Notes: a model not told the origin generated them from the letters alone. DNA of 64,000 bases from Staphylococcus sp. ACRSN (GCF_022346615.1 NZ_JAKRNS010000009.1:1-64000), one strand, 5' to 3'; shown: positions 27,408 to 39,717, numbered from the stretch's first letter. Program-made: numbers and translations.

Positions 27408-27446
27408 AAAAGCAACGTACACCTTTATCACAGTACGTTGCTTTTT
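27408..27446 (+). terminator. Terminator after the HxlR pseudogene
   Basis: AAAGCAACGTAC pairs with GTACGTTGCTTT around 12 nt, followed by T residues; only 3 nt after the stop codon. Confidence 0.85.
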
Positions 27447-27582
27447 CTCATTTATTGATTAAATTCATTTTCATATATCAAGTAAAGTGACTCCCTTCAA
27501 AGATTTCACTTTTTAAGTGCCTACTTTAAAGGAAGCATATAATATAATGCAACAATTGTTATTAAAAAATAGCAACCGTCAC

Positions 27583-28425
27583 TTATTTCTTATTTGCCAT
27601 AAAGTGATATACATGTAATGTAAGATAAGTAATTTCCGCCTCATATATTTCAACTTTCAATTCTTGTTGTAACATCTTCATAATCTTTAAAGCGATATTA
27701 TAGCATAATGGGTATTGCGCTTTTAAAAGTGCTTCAAAGGCTTCATTAGGTTGAAGGTTCTCTCCATGACTCAACCTTTTAATTAAAAATTGAATATGTC
27801 TAATAAAACGTTGATAATGTACAGATTCTTTATCTATATTATTTTTTAAATCATGTTCTAATATAAAAATACATTTATTTATAAGGCGATTAATAAATTT
27901 CATCTCGTCTATCGATACAGTTTCGGTATTTGATGCAATGTGAAGTGCAATAAATCCAATTTCATCTTCAGGAAAGTTCGCATCCAATACATGATTAAGT
28001 TTGTGAATAACTTTTTCCGCAATGATATAAGCTCTATTATACAATTGCTTTGTTTCTACAACGAATGGATTATTGATAATTTGACCTTGTTTCAGACGTT
28101 TATATGCAAATATAATATGATCTGTAACCGAAACTACAAGTTGCTGATTATCGATTTTTAATTCAGAATTGGTAATGATATTAACCGCATCAATAACCGC
28201 TTGGATAAGTTGGTCATCGGCATATGCAATGATTGATTTATAATATTCTTGTTGAGATTTTTGATCCAAAATATATACTTTTTCAATCGTTTGATTTTTT
28301 TGCAATGTCATACCTGCTTTTTTATTAAAACCAATCCCTTTAGCAATCAGAACATATTCATGCGTATCTTTTGTGCAAATGATGACATTATTATTTAAAA
28401 CTTTCGTAACTAAGTAATCATTCAT
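27583..28425 (-). CDS. glcT: BglG-family transcription antiterminator GlcT
   Basis: 280 residues from the second of two close ATGs, which has AAGGATG at the right distance; the first ATG overlaps that site. An N-terminal co-antiterminator RNA-binding domain (about 1-58) is followed by two PTS regulation domains with phosphorylatable histidines in EDEIGFIALHIAS and in the last helix (LTLHVYHFM). There is no PTS enzyme II domain, so it is an antiterminator of the LicT/GlcT type, controlled by sugar flux. Name by position next to alsT and mprF, as in S. aureus, where GlcT acts on ptsG. Confidence 0.87.
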   Translation of the reverse strand: MNDYLVTKVLNNNVIICTKDTHEYVLIAKGIGFNKKAGMTLQKNQTIEKVYILDQKSQQEYYKSIIAYADDQLIQAVIDAVNIITNSELKIDNQQLVVSVTDHIIFAYKRLKQGQIINNPFVVETKQLYNRAYIIAEKVIHKLNHVLDANFPEDEIGFIALHIASNTETVSIDEMKFINRLINKCIFILEHDLKNNIDKESVHYQRFIRHIQFLIKRLSHGENLQPNEAFEALLKAQYPLCYNIALKIMKMLQQELKVEIYEAEITYLTLHVYHFMANKK

Positions 28426-28510
28426 TTTTTTCATCCTTATTTATATGTCAATAAAATTATATATTGAAAACAAAAAAATGGGAAGTAATAGATCGAAAAA
28501 TTACATATTA

Positions 28511-28553
28511 AAAAAGCTATGTAACAATTATAATGAATTGCACGTAGCTTTTT
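28511..28553 (-). terminator. Terminator of the alanine symporter gene
   Basis: AAAAAGCTATGT pairs with ACGTAGCTTTTT (one G-U pair) around about 19 nt; on the minus strand a T-run follows. It is 9 nt from the symporter stop. Confidence 0.8.
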
Positions 28554-28561
28554 ATAAATAC

Positions 28562-30010
28562 TTATTTTTTCATGCCCCAACTTTCAATACCGAATAAATT
28601 TATTTCTAATTGTTCTGGCCTGAAAACTGGTTTTCTACCTGCTTTGCGTTGTTTTTGATAGTCATTCATTACTGCAAACGCAATATTTGAAAGACCAATG
28701 ATAGCTACTAAGTTTACAATTGCCATTAAGCCCATAAATAGATCAGCGGTACTCCAAACAACATCCGTCTTAGCGACAGCACCAACAAATACTAATACCA
28801 CAACTAGACATCTGAAAATAAATAAAATAACCTTGTTTTTAGATAAAAATTCAATGTTGGATTGGCCATAGTAATAATTACCTACAACAGATGAAAATGC
28901 AAAAAGCCCAATAGCGACCGTAAGGAAAATACCACCAATACTGCCAATATGCTCATTTAATGCTGCTTGTGTAACTGCAACACCCTGTGGTGCATTTTCG
29001 CCAAATTTTAAACCTGAATATAGCAAAATCATAATTGCTGTCGAAGTACAAACGAGCATTGTATCAAAGAACACTCCTAGAGACTGAATAAGTCCTTGCT
29101 TTACAGGATGAGGCGCAGCAGCTGTGGCAGCAGCATTAGGTGCAGAACCCATACCTGCTTCATTTGAGAACAGTCCACGTTTTACACCTTGTAGAATAGT
29201 TGCACCAATTGTTCCACCAGTGACTTGCTCAAGACCAAATGCACTTTTAATGATCGTTGTAATCATCGGTATAATTTGATCAAAATTCATAATTAAAATT
29301 ATTACAACAGTTAAAATATATAAAATTGCCATAATTGGTACGATTACAGATGACATTGTTGCAATACTACGTACACCACCAAAAATAATAATTGCTGTTA
29401 AAATTGCTAATACAATCCCTGTAATTACAGGACTTACATTGTATTGTGTTTTTAAAGATTCTGCGATTGTATTAGACTGCACAGTATTAAATACAAATGC
29501 AAATGTTACCGTTATTAATATCGCAAAAAGAATACCTAGCCATTTTTGGTTTAGACCTTTAGTTATGTAATAAGCTGGACCGCCACGATATCCACCTTCT
29601 TTATCTGGCACCTTATATACTTGTGCAAGTGTTGCTTCTATAAATGCACTTGCTGCACCGATGAATGCGATAATCCACATCCAAAATACTGCACCTGGTC
29701 CACCAAGAACGATAGCTGTGGCTACACCTGCGATATTTCCTGTACCAACACGTGATGCTGCACTAATGGCAAATGCTTGGAATGGTGCGATACCCTTCTT
29801 ACCATTGTCTAATGTTTCTGGTTTTTCACCAATTGCTCGAAACATTTCTGGTATCCAACGTAATTGAACAAATTTGGACCCAATCGTAAAGAAAATACCG
29901 GCTGTTATGAGTAGTCCAATTAAATATTGAGACCATATCAAATCATTACCAACTTGTACGAAATCTTTGAACCAATCTGGTATTAAACCATCAAAATCTC
30001 TCACTTTCAT
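28562..30010 (-). CDS. alsT: Sodium:alanine symporter (AGCS family)
   Basis: 482 residues with about ten membrane helices. The family signature GGPGAVFWMWIIAFIGAASAF near residue 103-123 and the segments RVGTGNIAGVATA and GLFSNEAGMGSAPNAAATA are those of AGCS transporters, which import alanine or glycine with Na+. Position next to glcT and parC matches alsT in staphylococci. Single-gene unit with its own terminator; ribosome binding site GAGGG precedes ATG. Confidence 0.9.
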   Translation of the reverse strand: MKVRDFDGLIPDWFKDFVQVGNDLIWSQYLIGLLITAGIFFTIGSKFVQLRWIPEMFRAIGEKPETLDNGKKGIAPFQAFAISAASRVGTGNIAGVATAIVLGGPGAVFWMWIIAFIGAASAFIEATLAQVYKVPDKEGGYRGGPAYYITKGLNQKWLGILFAILITVTFAFVFNTVQSNTIAESLKTQYNVSPVITGIVLAILTAIIIFGGVRSIATMSSVIVPIMAILYILTVVIILIMNFDQIIPMITTIIKSAFGLEQVTGGTIGATILQGVKRGLFSNEAGMGSAPNAAATAAAPHPVKQGLIQSLGVFFDTMLVCTSTAIMILLYSGLKFGENAPQGVAVTQAALNEHIGSIGGIFLTVAIGLFAFSSVVGNYYYGQSNIEFLSKNKVILFIFRCLVVVLVFVGAVAKTDVVWSTADLFMGLMAIVNLVAIIGLSNIAFAVMNDYQKQRKAGRKPVFRPEQLEINLFGIESWGMKK

Positions 30011-30249
30011 CCCTCAAATCTAATAAGTTAAATTTCATAATAAAATCAAGAGACCCATAGTATTATCGCAATAACTTACTCAATAACTAAAATATTGAGC
30101 GAGCATTTACGAAGTTAAAGATCATAAACTATAAACGCATTGTTATATTTATAATCTTCAACTAACTACAAATCCCTTGAGTTCAATTATATTGTACATA
30201 TTATTATTTTATCAATATATAGACAATTTTACTAATAAATTTTAAAAAT

Positions 30250-32652
30250 TTAATCTAAATCTAGTGCGATAACCTCACCAAATTCATTAATATCTACGAT
30301 AAAGCTTCCGTTAGTATACTGTTCTGAAAGATGTATATCTTTAATACTTCCTAACTCTTGTTGGCTTTCTGAATAAATCGTATATTGTGTTTGGTTTGGT
30401 TGTACAATTTGAGCATCCACAATTCGATGTGGTGTCTTTTTAAGCTCTTTCAACAATGTAATACCACGTTGTGCACGCTTCGCTTCTTGTAATATCTTGA
30501 AGCTAATTCGTTTCAATGAACCACGTTGTGTTGCCATTAAAATTGTATTTTCCTCAGAAATCGTTTGCGTCAATACTACAAAGTCTTCAGGTTTCAAATT
30601 GATAGATTTTACACCTGCAGCTCTTAAGCCAGTATCTGATAATTCCTCACTATTATAAGTTAATGACATACCTTTATTAGTGATAACCGTTAATAACTGA
30701 TCTTTCGTTATACGCATTACGTCAATAATTTGATCGTTATCTCTTAATTTCATTGATACGAGTGGCTTGTTATAACGTGATGTTTTAAACATCGATACAT
30801 TACTTTTCTTAACCATACCATGCTTGGTAGCTAATATATAATAAGCATCCGGTTTAAAATCACTCTCACCAAAGGCATCGATGATGTATTCACCTTCGTC
30901 AATTGGTACAATTTGCGACACATGTTGACCTAAATCTTTCCACTTAATGTCAGATAATTTATGAACTGGAATAAACAAATAGCGTCCTTTATTAGTGAAA
31001 GCTAACACGGTATCTAACGTATTCATCTCTTGTTGTTTCAAGAGCGCATCGCCATCTTTGACGCCAATCTCATCTACGCCACTTGCATTAAAACTACGTA
31101 GCGAAGTACGTTTAATATAACCATGTTTCGTAATACTCATCACTACTGTTTCACTTGGAATCATTACTTCTTTGTCTATTTTAATTTCTGTAATTTCCGC
31201 TTCAATTTTAGAAAGTCGTTCTTGCTTAAATCGTTTACGAATATCTGTAAGTTCTTCTTTAATCACATTCAATAATGCATCATGATTATCTAAAATATTA
31301 GTCAATTTATTAATCAGTGCCTTTAACTCATCATGTTCTTCTTGCAATTGCACAATATCTGTATTTGTTAATCTATATAATTGCAGTGTAACAATAGCTT
31401 CTGCTTGAGCTTCAGTAAATGCATATTTTTCAACAAGATTTTCTTTAGCATCTTTTTTATTCTTAGAATTACGAATTAATTGAATAACCTCATCCAATAT
31501 TGACAGTGCTTTCATTAAACCTTCAACAATATGCATACGACTCTCAGCATGATTTAATTCAAAACGTGTTCGCTTGGTAACAACATCGATTTGATGGTTT
31601 AAATAGCTATCAATAATTTCACGGATTCCCATCAATTTAGGTCTACCTTCACTAATTGCTACCATATTAAAATTATAAGCAACTTGTAAATCTGTATTTT
31701 TATATAGGTAGTTAGCTACAGCTTCACTATTTACATCTTTTTTTAATTCAATAGCAATACGCAATCCTGTTCTATCGGTTTCATCTCGAACTTCAACAAT
31801 ACCATCAACTTTTTTATCTGCGCGCAGTTCGTCCATCTTTTTCACTAATGCACTTTTATTTACTTCATATGGCACTTCAGTAACAATAAGTTCCTTTCGA
31901 CCGTTTCTAAGTTCTTCAACATCAACTTTAGAACGCACGATAATTTTACCTTTACCTGATTCATATGCTTTTTTAATTCCATCAACACCCTGAATGATGC
32001 CACCTGTTGGAAAGTCCGGTCCTTTTATATATTTCATAAGTTGACTCACAGTGATATCAGGATTATCAATATATTTTAATGTTGCTTGAATCACTTCACC
32101 TAAATTGTGTGGTGGAATGTCCGTTGCATATCCAGAAGAAATTCCTGTACTACCATTAATTAATAAGTTTGGCAACCTAGCCGGTAATACCATTGGTTCT
32201 GTTGTTGTATCATCATAGTTTGGCATAAATGGTACGGTTTCTTTATTAATATCTCTGAGTAACTCTTCAGAAATACGACTTAACTTTGCTTCTGTATAAC
32301 GCATTGCTGCTGCAGGATCGTTGTCTATACTACCATTATTACCTTGCATTTCAATCAATACATGACGCAGTTTCCAATCTTGACTCAAACGTACCATCGC
32401 ATCATAAACAGATGTATCACCGTGTGGGTGAAACTGTCCAATTACATCACCGACTGTTTTAGCACTCTTACGGAAATTTTTATCATAAGTATTTCCACTA
32501 GAATACATTGCATATAATATACGTCTTTGAACAGGTTTAAGTCCATCTCGAACGTCTGGCAAAGCACGCTCTTGAATGATGTATTTACTGTATCTACCGA
32601 AGCGATCCCCAATAACATCTTCAAGTGATAAATCTTGGATTATTTCACTCAA
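30250..32652 (-). CDS. parC: DNA topoisomerase IV subunit A
   Basis: 800 residues from a TTG with AGGAGG 7 nt upstream, overlapping the end of parE by 4 nt. The cleavage-reunion domain has the catalytic tyrosine at Y119 ([10 protein letters not shown]) and the quinolone-determining stretch [14 protein letters not shown], so position 80 is Thr and 84 is Asp. S. aureus wild type has Ser80 and Glu84 as I recall. C-terminal beta-pinwheel repeats follow from about residue 500. With ParE it decatenates daughter chromosomes. Transcribed with parE under the SOS box at 34666. Confidence 0.95.
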   Translation of the reverse strand: MSEIIQDLSLEDVIGDRFGRYSKYIIQERALPDVRDGLKPVQRRILYAMYSSGNTYDKNFRKSAKTVGDVIGQFHPHGDTSVYDAMVRLSQDWKLRHVLIEMQGNNGSIDNDPAAAMRYTEAKLSRISEELLRDINKETVPFMPNYDDTTTEPMVLPARLPNLLINGSTGISSGYATDIPPHNLGEVIQATLKYIDNPDITVSQLMKYIKGPDFPTGGIIQGVDGIKKAYESGKGKIIVRSKVDVEELRNGRKELIVTEVPYEVNKSALVKKMDELRADKKVDGIVEVRDETDRTGLRIAIELKKDVNSEAVANYLYKNTDLQVAYNFNMVAISEGRPKLMGIREIIDSYLNHQIDVVTKRTRFELNHAESRMHIVEGLMKALSILDEVIQLIRNSKNKKDAKENLVEKYAFTEAQAEAIVTLQLYRLTNTDIVQLQEEHDELKALINKLTNILDNHDALLNVIKEELTDIRKRFKQERLSKIEAEITEIKIDKEVMIPSETVVMSITKHGYIKRTSLRSFNASGVDEIGVKDGDALLKQQEMNTLDTVLAFTNKGRYLFIPVHKLSDIKWKDLGQHVSQIVPIDEGEYIIDAFGESDFKPDAYYILATKHGMVKKSNVSMFKTSRYNKPLVSMKLRDNDQIIDVMRITKDQLLTVITNKGMSLTYNSEELSDTGLRAAGVKSINLKPEDFVVLTQTISEENTILMATQRGSLKRISFKILQEAKRAQRGITLLKELKKTPHRIVDAQIVQPNQTQYTIYSESQQELGSIKDIHLSEQYTNGSFIVDINEFGEVIALDLD

Positions 32653-34649
32653 TTTACTTCCTCCTCATTAGGATTTTCCTGTTCTAGAATTTGGATTTCA
32701 TTATTATCTAATATACTTTGATCTTCTTGTAATCCAAACTCAACATGTTTTTCTATCCATTCTCGACGTGGTGCTACTTTGTCACCCATTAATGTTGTGA
32801 CACGTTTTGATGAACGTAATTCATCTTCAACTTGTACTCTAATTAATGTTCGCGTTTCTGGATTCATTGTTGTTTCCCAAAGTTGATCAGCATTCATTTC
32901 ACCAAGACCTTTATATCGTTGCAACATAAAACCTTTTCCAAGTTTCTTTTGTAACTTTTCAAGTTCTTCGTCTGTCCACGCATATTCTACTTTCTTAGAT
33001 GCGCCTTTACCTTTTTCTAATTTATATAATGGTGGTAATGCGATAAATACTTTACCAGCTTCTACTAATGGCTTCATATATTTGAAGAAGAATGTCAATA
33101 ATAAGACTTGAATATGTGCGCCATCGGTATCAGCATCAGTCATGATAATGACACGATTATAGTTACTGTCTTCTATTTTAAATTCAGTACCAACACCTGC
33201 ACCGATTGTATGGATGATTGTGTTGATTTCCTCATTTTTAAAGATGTCTTCTAATCTTGCCTTCTCAGTATTGATTACTTTCCCTCTCAGAGGTAAAATT
33301 GCTTGATACTTTCGGTCTCTACCTAATTTAGCTGAACCTCCAGCAGAATCACCCTCAACAAGATACAGTTCTTTTTTCTCTGTATTTTTGCTTTGCGCAG
33401 GTGTTAATTTACCTGATAACAATGTGTCTTTACGCTTATTTTTCTTACCTGAACGCGCATCTTCTCTCGCTTTACGTGCAGCTTCACGCGCTTGTTGCGC
33501 TTTAACTGCTTTTTTAACTAAAGCTTTTGAAAGTTGGCCTTTTTCTTCTAAATAATAAGGTAGTTTTTCTGCAACAACTGAATCTACAGCACTTCTCGCT
33601 TCATTTGTACCTAATTTAGACTTAGTTTGTCCTTCAAATTGTAATAATTCTTCTGGAATACGAATTGAAATAATCGCTGTTAAGCCTTCTCTGATATCAT
33701 TTCCATCTAAATTTTTATCTTTAGCTTTTAATTCATTGATTCTACGTGCATATTCATTAAAAACGCGTGTCATAGCAGTTTTGAATCCTACTTCATGTGT
33801 TCCGCCATCTTTTGTACGCACATTGTTTACAAAGCTCAAGATACTTTCTGAATATTGATCATTATATTGAAACGCAACTTCAACTTCAATATTGTTAGCA
33901 ACACCACTAAATAGCGTAACATCATGTAAGATTTCTTTTCCTTCGTTGACATAGGCAACAAATTCTTTAATACCTTCTTCGTAATGATAGAAATCTTCAC
34001 GTTCTTTACCCACACGCATATCTTTGAGATGTATTCTTAAATTTTTCAACAAGAATGCAGATTCTTGTAAACGTTCACTCAACACATCGTAATTAAATGA
34101 AGTAGATGCTTTGAAAATTTCTGGATCTGGTTTAAACGTTACCTTCGTACCCGTTTTTTTTGTTTTCCCTTTTTTGACTAATCCAGATGCTGGTATGCCA
34201 CCATTTTTAAAACTTTGTTGGTAAATCATGCCATCTCTATGAATTTCAACCTCTAACCATTCACTTAATGCATTTACAACAGATGCACCTACACCATGCA
34301 AACCACCTGAAGTTTTATATCCGCCTTGTCCAAATTTACCGCCTGCATGAAGTACCGTGAAAATAACTTCAACTGTCGGTTTGCCTGATGCATGAATCCC
34401 AGTAGGCATTCCTCTACCGTCATCTTCAATTGTAATACTTTCGTCTTTGTTTATCGTAACAGCGATTTCATTACCAAAACCGTTTAATACTTCATCGACG
34501 GAATTATCGACAACTTCATACACCAAATGATGTAAACCACGTTTATCGGTAGAACCAATATACATCCCAGGTCTTTTTCTAACGGCCTCTAATCCCTCAA
34601 GCACCTGAATGGAATCATCCGAGTAATTATTTTGTTTGTTCATTGCCAA
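32649..34649 (-). CDS. parE: DNA topoisomerase IV subunit B
   Basis: 666 residues. I start at a TTG (34649) with AGGAGG 9 nt upstream; the in-frame ATG two codons later is the start often annotated. GHKL ATPase motifs ([34 protein letters not shown]) are followed by the transducer and TOPRIM domains ([31 protein letters not shown]). Together with ParC it forms topoisomerase IV. A LexA box directly upstream predicts SOS control, as known for parEC in S. aureus. Confidence 0.96.
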   Translation of the reverse strand: MAMNKQNNYSDDSIQVLEGLEAVRKRPGMYIGSTDKRGLHHLVYEVVDNSVDEVLNGFGNEIAVTINKDESITIEDDGRGMPTGIHASGKPTVEVIFTVLHAGGKFGQGGYKTSGGLHGVGASVVNALSEWLEVEIHRDGMIYQQSFKNGGIPASGLVKKGKTKKTGTKVTFKPDPEIFKASTSFNYDVLSERLQESAFLLKNLRIHLKDMRVGKEREDFYHYEEGIKEFVAYVNEGKEILHDVTLFSGVANNIEVEVAFQYNDQYSESILSFVNNVRTKDGGTHEVGFKTAMTRVFNEYARRINELKAKDKNLDGNDIREGLTAIISIRIPEELLQFEGQTKSKLGTNEARSAVDSVVAEKLPYYLEEKGQLSKALVKKAVKAQQAREAARKAREDARSGKKNKRKDTLLSGKLTPAQSKNTEKKELYLVEGDSAGGSAKLGRDRKYQAILPLRGKVINTEKARLEDIFKNEEINTIIHTIGAGVGTEFKIEDSNYNRVIIMTDADTDGAHIQVLLLTFFFKYMKPLVEAGKVFIALPPLYKLEKGKGASKKVEYAWTDEELEKLQKKLGKGFMLQRYKGLGEMNADQLWETTMNPETRTLIRVQVEDELRSSKRVTTLMGDKVAPRREWIEKHVEFGLQEDQSILDNNEIQILEQENPNEEEVN

Positions 34650-34665
34650 TCGTTTCGCCCTCCTA

Positions 34666-34679
34666 CAAACGTACGTTCG
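34666..34679. promoter_or_regulatory. LexA (SOS) box before parE
   Basis: On the minus strand the site reads CGAACGTACGTTTG, one base from the consensus CGAAC-N4-GTTCG. It is 17 nt upstream of the parE TTG, between promoter and ribosome binding site. Confidence 0.8.
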
Positions 34680-34842
34680 TTATTAAAACTATACAATAGT
34701 TATTTTTATATAAATCTTGATAAAATGCAAGCACCAAATAAATTTTTAAATGTTAATTCATTTCTTTTTAATTTTTATTCGTCTTATTGTCCCCTTATGT
34801 GATAAAATGTTTTTAATGTCATTAAAGGATGTGTAATTGAAT

Positions 34843-35454
34843 ATGATAATGATAATAATCATGTTAATTCTAAGTTACCTTATCGGTGCTTTTCCAAGTG
34901 GCTATGTAATAGGAAAATTATTTTTCAAAAAAGATATTAGACAATTTGGTAGTGGTAACACTGGCGCGACAAATAGTTTTAGAGTTTTAGGAAAGCCAGC
35001 TGGATTTTTAGTTACTTTCTTAGATATTTTCAAGGGATTTATTGTCGTTTTCTTTCCATTGTGGTTACCAGTACATGCAGATGGTGCAATTAGCACATTC
35101 TTCACAAACGGTCTAATTGTTGGTGCTTTTGCAATTTTGGGTCATGTATATCCAATATATTTAGGATTTAAGGGTGGAAAAGCAGTTGCCACGAGCGCAG
35201 GTGTTATACTTGGTATCAATCCCGTCTTATTATTAATATTAGCAGCAATATTCTTCGGAATCTTGTATTTAACAAAATATGTTTCGCTATCAAGTATAAT
35301 CGCATCAATTTGTTGTATTATTGGCGCCTTAGTCATTCGAGACTATATCTTGCTTGTCGTAAGCATAGGTGTTGGCGTTCTACTGATTATAAGACACCGT
35401 TCAAACATTGTACGCATATTTAAAGGTGAAGAACCTAAGATAAAATGGATGTAA
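34843..35454 (+). CDS. plsY: Glycerol-3-phosphate acyltransferase PlsY
   Basis: 203 residues from the ATG at 34843; a TTG two codons earlier is also possible with AAGGATG. Five membrane helices and the three PlsY motifs are present: [12 protein letters not shown], a [18 protein letters not shown] segment, and IRHRSNI. PlsY transfers the acyl group from acyl-phosphate to glycerol-3-phosphate at the inner membrane face, the first step of phospholipid synthesis. Divergent from parE, single-gene unit. Confidence 0.95.
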   Translation: MIMIIIMLILSYLIGAFPSGYVIGKLFFKKDIRQFGSGNTGATNSFRVLGKPAGFLVTFLDIFKGFIVVFFPLWLPVHADGAISTFFTNGLIVGAFAILGHVYPIYLGFKGGKAVATSAGVILGINPVLLLILAAIFFGILYLTKYVSLSSIIASICCIIGALVIRDYILLVVSIGVGVLLIIRHRSNIVRIFKGEEPKIKWM

Positions 35455-35501
35455 CTATTACAAAACCACATGAATTTTAAAAACTGAATTAATTTTTATT
35501 G

Positions 35502-35534
35502 ACAGGCTGAGGCATTTTTAATGTTTTAGCCTGT
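35502..35534 (+). terminator. Terminator of plsY
   Basis: ACAGGCT pairs with AGCCTGT across a 19-nt loop, followed by TTTTATTATTT. The following stretch to 35907 shows no gene; a -10-like TATACT lies near 35795. Confidence 0.7.
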
Positions 35535-35907
35535 TTTATTATTTATTTAACAACGCGCTGTATTAAAATGGCTTGTTCCTTGCTTTTCTTAAAGTACGTT
35601 ATCATAGCCACCTATCTGTATGAAGTACTTTTAGAAAAATAAGGTATTGCCCTGATTCATTTTTCAATATTACAACTACAACATCTTTTTCCTCATTAAT
35701 CTATTATACTATTAATATAGGTCAATAGCATGATTTTTGAAAAATTAAGTGAAACGAGCAGTATTATAGGATATTTTATTAAAAAATTATGTTATACTGC
35801 TTTTAACATTATCCAAAATGGGTAATGAATATAATACTAATTTAAAAATAAATTAGTAATAAATTGTCATAAGTGAACCACTTGTGAACCGAAAGGGGAC
35901 TTTAATT

Positions 35908-36204
35908 ATGGGTATAGAACTTTCAGACAATGCTGTATCTTGGTTTAAAGAAGAACTAGATTTACCAGAAGATGATAAAGTCTTACAATTCTTCGTTCGT
36001 TACGGTGGAGAATTCCAATTGAAACAAGGATTTAGTCCTGCATTTAGTGTTGATCGAAAGAATGACTTAGAAATTGGTTATGAAAATAATTACCAAGGTT
36101 TAAATGTCGTTATAGCCGAGAAAGACTTATGGTATTTCCAAGATGATAATTTATTCATCGATGTAAATGACGGTATTGATGAAATCTCTTATACAAAACA
36201 ATAA
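35908..36204 (+). CDS. HesB/YneR-family protein
   Basis: 98 residues from an ATG behind AAAGGGG; an in-frame GTG upstream overlaps the ribosome binding site region. The order of strands ([52 protein letters not shown]) matches the YneR subgroup of HesB-like proteins. The three cysteines that bind iron-sulfur clusters in IscA/SufA are all missing, so it is unlikely to be a classical cluster carrier. Function unknown. Confidence 0.82.
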   Translation: MGIELSDNAVSWFKEELDLPEDDKVLQFFVRYGGEFQLKQGFSPAFSVDRKNDLEIGYENNYQGLNVVIAEKDLWYFQDDNLFIDVNDGIDEISYTKQ

Positions 36205-36385
36205 GAGGCTAATGAAATACATTTGCGCACTGTGTAATAGTTCAATACATTATAACTAGATAGATGTTTTAATGTACCTACTCAAACAAGTGATATTCAT
36301 TTTTTACCTTACATTGATTGCAATTTTTATTAATATCTCATTCAAGTACAATAATTAATGCAAATTTATTTGCAAAACACATAAA

Positions 36386-36420
36386 AGATGGTCGTTCATT
36401 GAAATAATGAACGACCATCT
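36386..36420. terminator. Perfect 15-bp hairpin
   Basis: AGATGGTCGTTCATT pairs exactly with AATGAACGACCATCT around a 5-nt loop, between two convergent genes. A TTTTATG run follows on the minus strand, so it most likely ends the thioesterase transcript. Confidence 0.85.
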
Positions 36421-36448
36421 CTTAATTGGAATATAAATAATACGCAGT

Positions 36449-36895
36449 TTATATTTCCAAGGCTTCCCCTGCTTTATTTCTTTCTTCAACATTTTGGTAT
36501 GTTTGATGCCATTCTGGAAATGCTCTGTCTAAACGAACAGGTTTAAAATCCTCTTTCGTGATACAAGTTAAAACGGTTGAACCCGTTGTCGCTAATTCAC
36601 CTAATTCATTATAAATTTCATAACGATAAAGCGAACGCAACCTTGTGTATTTTTCTACCCATGTTTTAATTGTTACCTTTTCCGGATAAAATATCGACTT
36701 AATATACTTAATTTCAATATCGGTTACAGGTGATATCACACCAGCGTCTTCCATTTCCTTATAACTAAACCCTAATTTATTAATATAATCAGTACGCGCT
36801 ACTTCAAACCATGTCGGATAGTTTCCATGATAAATCACGCCCATTTGATCCGTTTCTTGATATCGTGATTCTATTTCAGTTAAACTGTAAATCAT
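36449..36895 (-). CDS. Hotdog-fold acyl-CoA thioesterase
   Basis: 148 residues from the ATG at 36895, with AGAGG upstream. The segment ETDQMGVIYHGNYPTWFEVA has the catalytic aspartate and the YHGNY motif of 4-hydroxybenzoyl-CoA thioesterase-like (YbgC/FadM) proteins. They hydrolyse acyl-CoA or acyl-ACP thioesters in the cytosol; the acyl group is not predictable. It is downstream of acnA on the same strand, separated by a terminator at 36943-36980. Confidence 0.87.
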   Translation of the reverse strand: MIYSLTEIESRYQETDQMGVIYHGNYPTWFEVARTDYINKLGFSYKEMEDAGVISPVTDIEIKYIKSIFYPEKVTIKTWVEKYTRLRSLYRYEIYNELGELATTGSTVLTCITKEDFKPVRLDRAFPEWHQTYQNVEERNKAGEALEI

Positions 36896-36942
36896 CTTTA
36901 AATAGCCTCTTTTCAATTGTTCATATAATTTAATGTTAACAT

Positions 36943-36980
36943 AAATAAGCCGTACTAGCATATTGCTAATACAGCTTATT
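36943..36980 (-). terminator. Terminator of acnA
   Basis: On the minus strand AATAAGCTGTATTAGC pairs with GCTAGTACGGCTTATT (few mismatches) around AATAT. It starts 35 nt after the acnA stop. Confidence 0.7.
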
Positions 36981-37014
36981 CTAACGTATTCAATACTTTG
37001 AATATGTTGTTATT

Positions 37015-39717
37015 TTATTGTGCTAATTTGTTTCTTAATACAAGTTGTAAGATACCACCGTTACGGTAGTAGTCTAGTTCAACATTAGAATCGAAACGAG
37101 CAATAGCTTCAAATTCGATTACTTTACCATTTTCTTTTTTAGCTTGAACTTTAACTAAATCATGTGGTTTTACATCTTCATTTACTTCTACAGAAATAAT
37201 TTCAGTACCATCGATACCTAAACTATCAGCAGATTCGCCTTCTTGGAATTGTAGAGGTAATACACCCATCATAACTAAGTTTGAACGGTGAATTCTTTCA
37301 TAACTTTGTGCAATAACAGTTTTAACGCCTAATAGGTTTGTACCTTTTGCCGCCCAGTCACGAGAAGAACCCATACCATAGTCACTACCTGCTAATACAA
37401 CTAATCCTGTACCATCTTCACGGTATTTCATTGCTGCATCAAAGATTGACATTTGTTCACCAGTTGGCCAATAAGTTGTATAACCGCCTTCAGTTCCTGG
37501 TGCTAATTGGTTTTTAATTCGAATATTTGCGAATGTACCACGAACCATTACCTCATGGTTACCACGACGAGAACCATATGAGTTAAATTCGCGAATAGGA
37601 ACATTATGTTCAAGTAAATATCTACCTGCTGGTGTATCTTTACCAATCGCACCTGCTGGAGAAATATGGTCAGTAGTTACTGAATCACCAAATTTACCCA
37701 TTACTCTTAATTGATTTAATGGTTCAATTTTTCCTGGTTCTTTAGATAAGTTTTGGAAGAATGATGGATTTTGAATATATGTTGAATCAGGATTAAAGTC
37801 ATATAACGGTTGATCTGTTACATCAATTTCATTCCACATTTCATTGTTGTTATAAACCGTTTCATATTCTTCTTTAAACAATGCCGGTGTAACAACACTA
37901 TCAACAGTATCTGCAACTTCTTTAATTGTTGGCCAGATATCATTTAAATATACATCTTCGCCATCTTTACCTTTACCTAATGGTTCGTTTTGTAAGTCGA
38001 TATCCACTGTACCTGCTAATGCATATGCCACTACAAGTTGAGGAGATGCCAAATAGTTCGCCTTAACTAATGGATGAATACGACCTTCAAAGTTACGGTT
38101 ACCAGAAAGCACTGAAGTTACCAATAAGTCTTCTTCAGCAATTGCTTTTTCAATTTCTTCAAGTAATGGACCTGAGTTACCAATACATGTTGTACAACCG
38201 TAACCTACCAAATTGAAGCCTAACTCGTCTAAATAAGATTGTAATCCTGCATCTCTTAGATAACCTGTTACAACTTTAGAACCTGGAGCTAGTGATGTTT
38301 TTACAAAATCAGGTACTTTCAAACCTTTTTCAATTGCTTTTTTAGCAACCAAACCAGCACCCAACATTACATATGGATTAGACGTATTTGTACATGATGT
38401 AATTGCAGCAATTGCAATATCACCTGTTTTCATTTCTGAAGTAGTACCATCATTGAAGTTGATAGTCGCCTTCTTATCAAATTCGCTTTCATCAAATCCG
38501 TGACCTTGGTTACCAGCAGGAGCAGTAACTGATTTTTCAAATTCTTTTTTCATATCACTTAAGAAAATTAAATCTTGTGGTCGTTTAGGGCCTGATAATG
38601 ATGCTTCAACAGTTGATAAATCTAATTCTACAACTTCTGTATATTCTGGTTCATCTTTATCAACAGTAAAGAACATGCTGTTTTCTTCTAAATATTTTTT
38701 AACTAAATCAATTTGATCATCAGCGCGCCCTGTCAATCTTAAATATTTCAATGCTTCTTCATCAACTGGGAAGAAACCACAAGTCGCACCATACTCAGGT
38801 GCCATGTTTGCAATTGTTGCACGGTCAGCTAATGGTAAATGTTGTACCCCTGGTCCGAAGAACTCAACAAATTTACCAACCACACCTTTTTTACGTAGTT
38901 CTTGAGTAACACGTAATGCTAAGTCAGTTGCAGTTGAACCTTGTGGTAATGCATTTGAAAGTCTAACACCAACTACTTCTGGAATAGGGAAATATGATGG
39001 TTGACCAAGCATACCAGCTTCGGCTTCTATACCACCTACACCCCAACCTAATACGCCAAGTCCATTAATCATTGTCGTATGTGAGTCAGTACCAACTAAT
39101 GTATCTGGGAATGTAACTGTTTCTCCATCAATTTCACGTGCATGTACTACATTTGCCAAGTACTCTAAGTTAACTTGGTGTACGATACCAGTTGCTGGTG
39201 GTACAGCACTGTAGTTATTAAACGCTTTTGTAGCCCAATTTAAGAATTGATAACGCTCGTAGTTACGTTCAAATTCTAATTTCATATTACGTTCTAATGC
39301 ATCTGGATTGGCATAACTATCTACTTGTACTGAGTGGTCGATAACTAAATCAACCGGTACTTCTGGATTAATTTTGTTTAAATCTCCACCTACGTCATTC
39401 ATCGCTTTACGTAATGAAGCCAAGTCAACAACAGCAGGAACACCTGTGAAGTCTTGTAAGATAACACGAGACGGTTTGAATGGAACTTCACCATCAGCAC
39501 CTTCTGTAAATTCAGATAATGCTTTAATGTGTTCGTCTGTAATAACAAATCCATCTTCTTGTCTCAATACTGATTCTAATAATACTCTAATTGAATATGG
39601 CAATTTCGATACTTTAGTAAAACCTTGTTCTTCTAAAGTGTTCAAATCATAGTACGTATACGTTTTCCCATTAAGATCAAACGATTTTTTAGCTTGTTGC
39701 TTAATATTTGAAGCCAT
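37015..39717 (-). CDS. acnA: Aconitate hydratase
   Basis: 900 residues, as expected of bacterial aconitase A/IRP1-type enzymes. The 4Fe-4S ligands are in [11 protein letters not shown] and in [11 protein letters not shown] (two cysteines), and the C-terminal swivel domain has [14 protein letters not shown]. It isomerises citrate to isocitrate in the TCA cycle. AGGGGGG before the ATG is a strong ribosome binding site. An ATAA-N7-TTAT box at 39844 points to control by a CcpC/CcpE-type LysR regulator. Confidence 0.96.
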   Translation of the reverse strand: MASNIKQQAKKSFDLNGKTYTYYDLNTLEEQGFTKVSKLPYSIRVLLESVLRQEDGFVITDEHIKALSEFTEGADGEVPFKPSRVILQDFTGVPAVVDLASLRKAMNDVGGDLNKINPEVPVDLVIDHSVQVDSYANPDALERNMKLEFERNYERYQFLNWATKAFNNYSAVPPATGIVHQVNLEYLANVVHAREIDGETVTFPDTLVGTDSHTTMINGLGVLGWGVGGIEAEAGMLGQPSYFPIPEVVGVRLSNALPQGSTATDLALRVTQELRKKGVVGKFVEFFGPGVQHLPLADRATIANMAPEYGATCGFFPVDEEALKYLRLTGRADDQIDLVKKYLEENSMFFTVDKDEPEYTEVVELDLSTVEASLSGPKRPQDLIFLSDMKKEFEKSVTAPAGNQGHGFDESEFDKKATINFNDGTTSEMKTGDIAIAAITSCTNTSNPYVMLGAGLVAKKAIEKGLKVPDFVKTSLAPGSKVVTGYLRDAGLQSYLDELGFNLVGYGCTTCIGNSGPLLEEIEKAIAEEDLLVTSVLSGNRNFEGRIHPLVKANYLASPQLVVAYALAGTVDIDLQNEPLGKGKDGEDVYLNDIWPTIKEVADTVDSVVTPALFKEEYETVYNNNEMWNEIDVTDQPLYDFNPDSTYIQNPSFFQNLSKEPGKIEPLNQLRVMGKFGDSVTTDHISPAGAIGKDTPAGRYLLEHNVPIREFNSYGSRRGNHEVMVRGTFANIRIKNQLAPGTEGGYTTYWPTGEQMSIFDAAMKYREDGTGLVVLAGSDYGMGSSRDWAAKGTNLLGVKTVIAQSYERIHRSNLVMMGVLPLQFQEGESADSLGIDGTEIISVEVNEDVKPHDLVKVQAKKENGKVIEFEAIARFDSNVELDYYRNGGILQLVLRNKLAQ

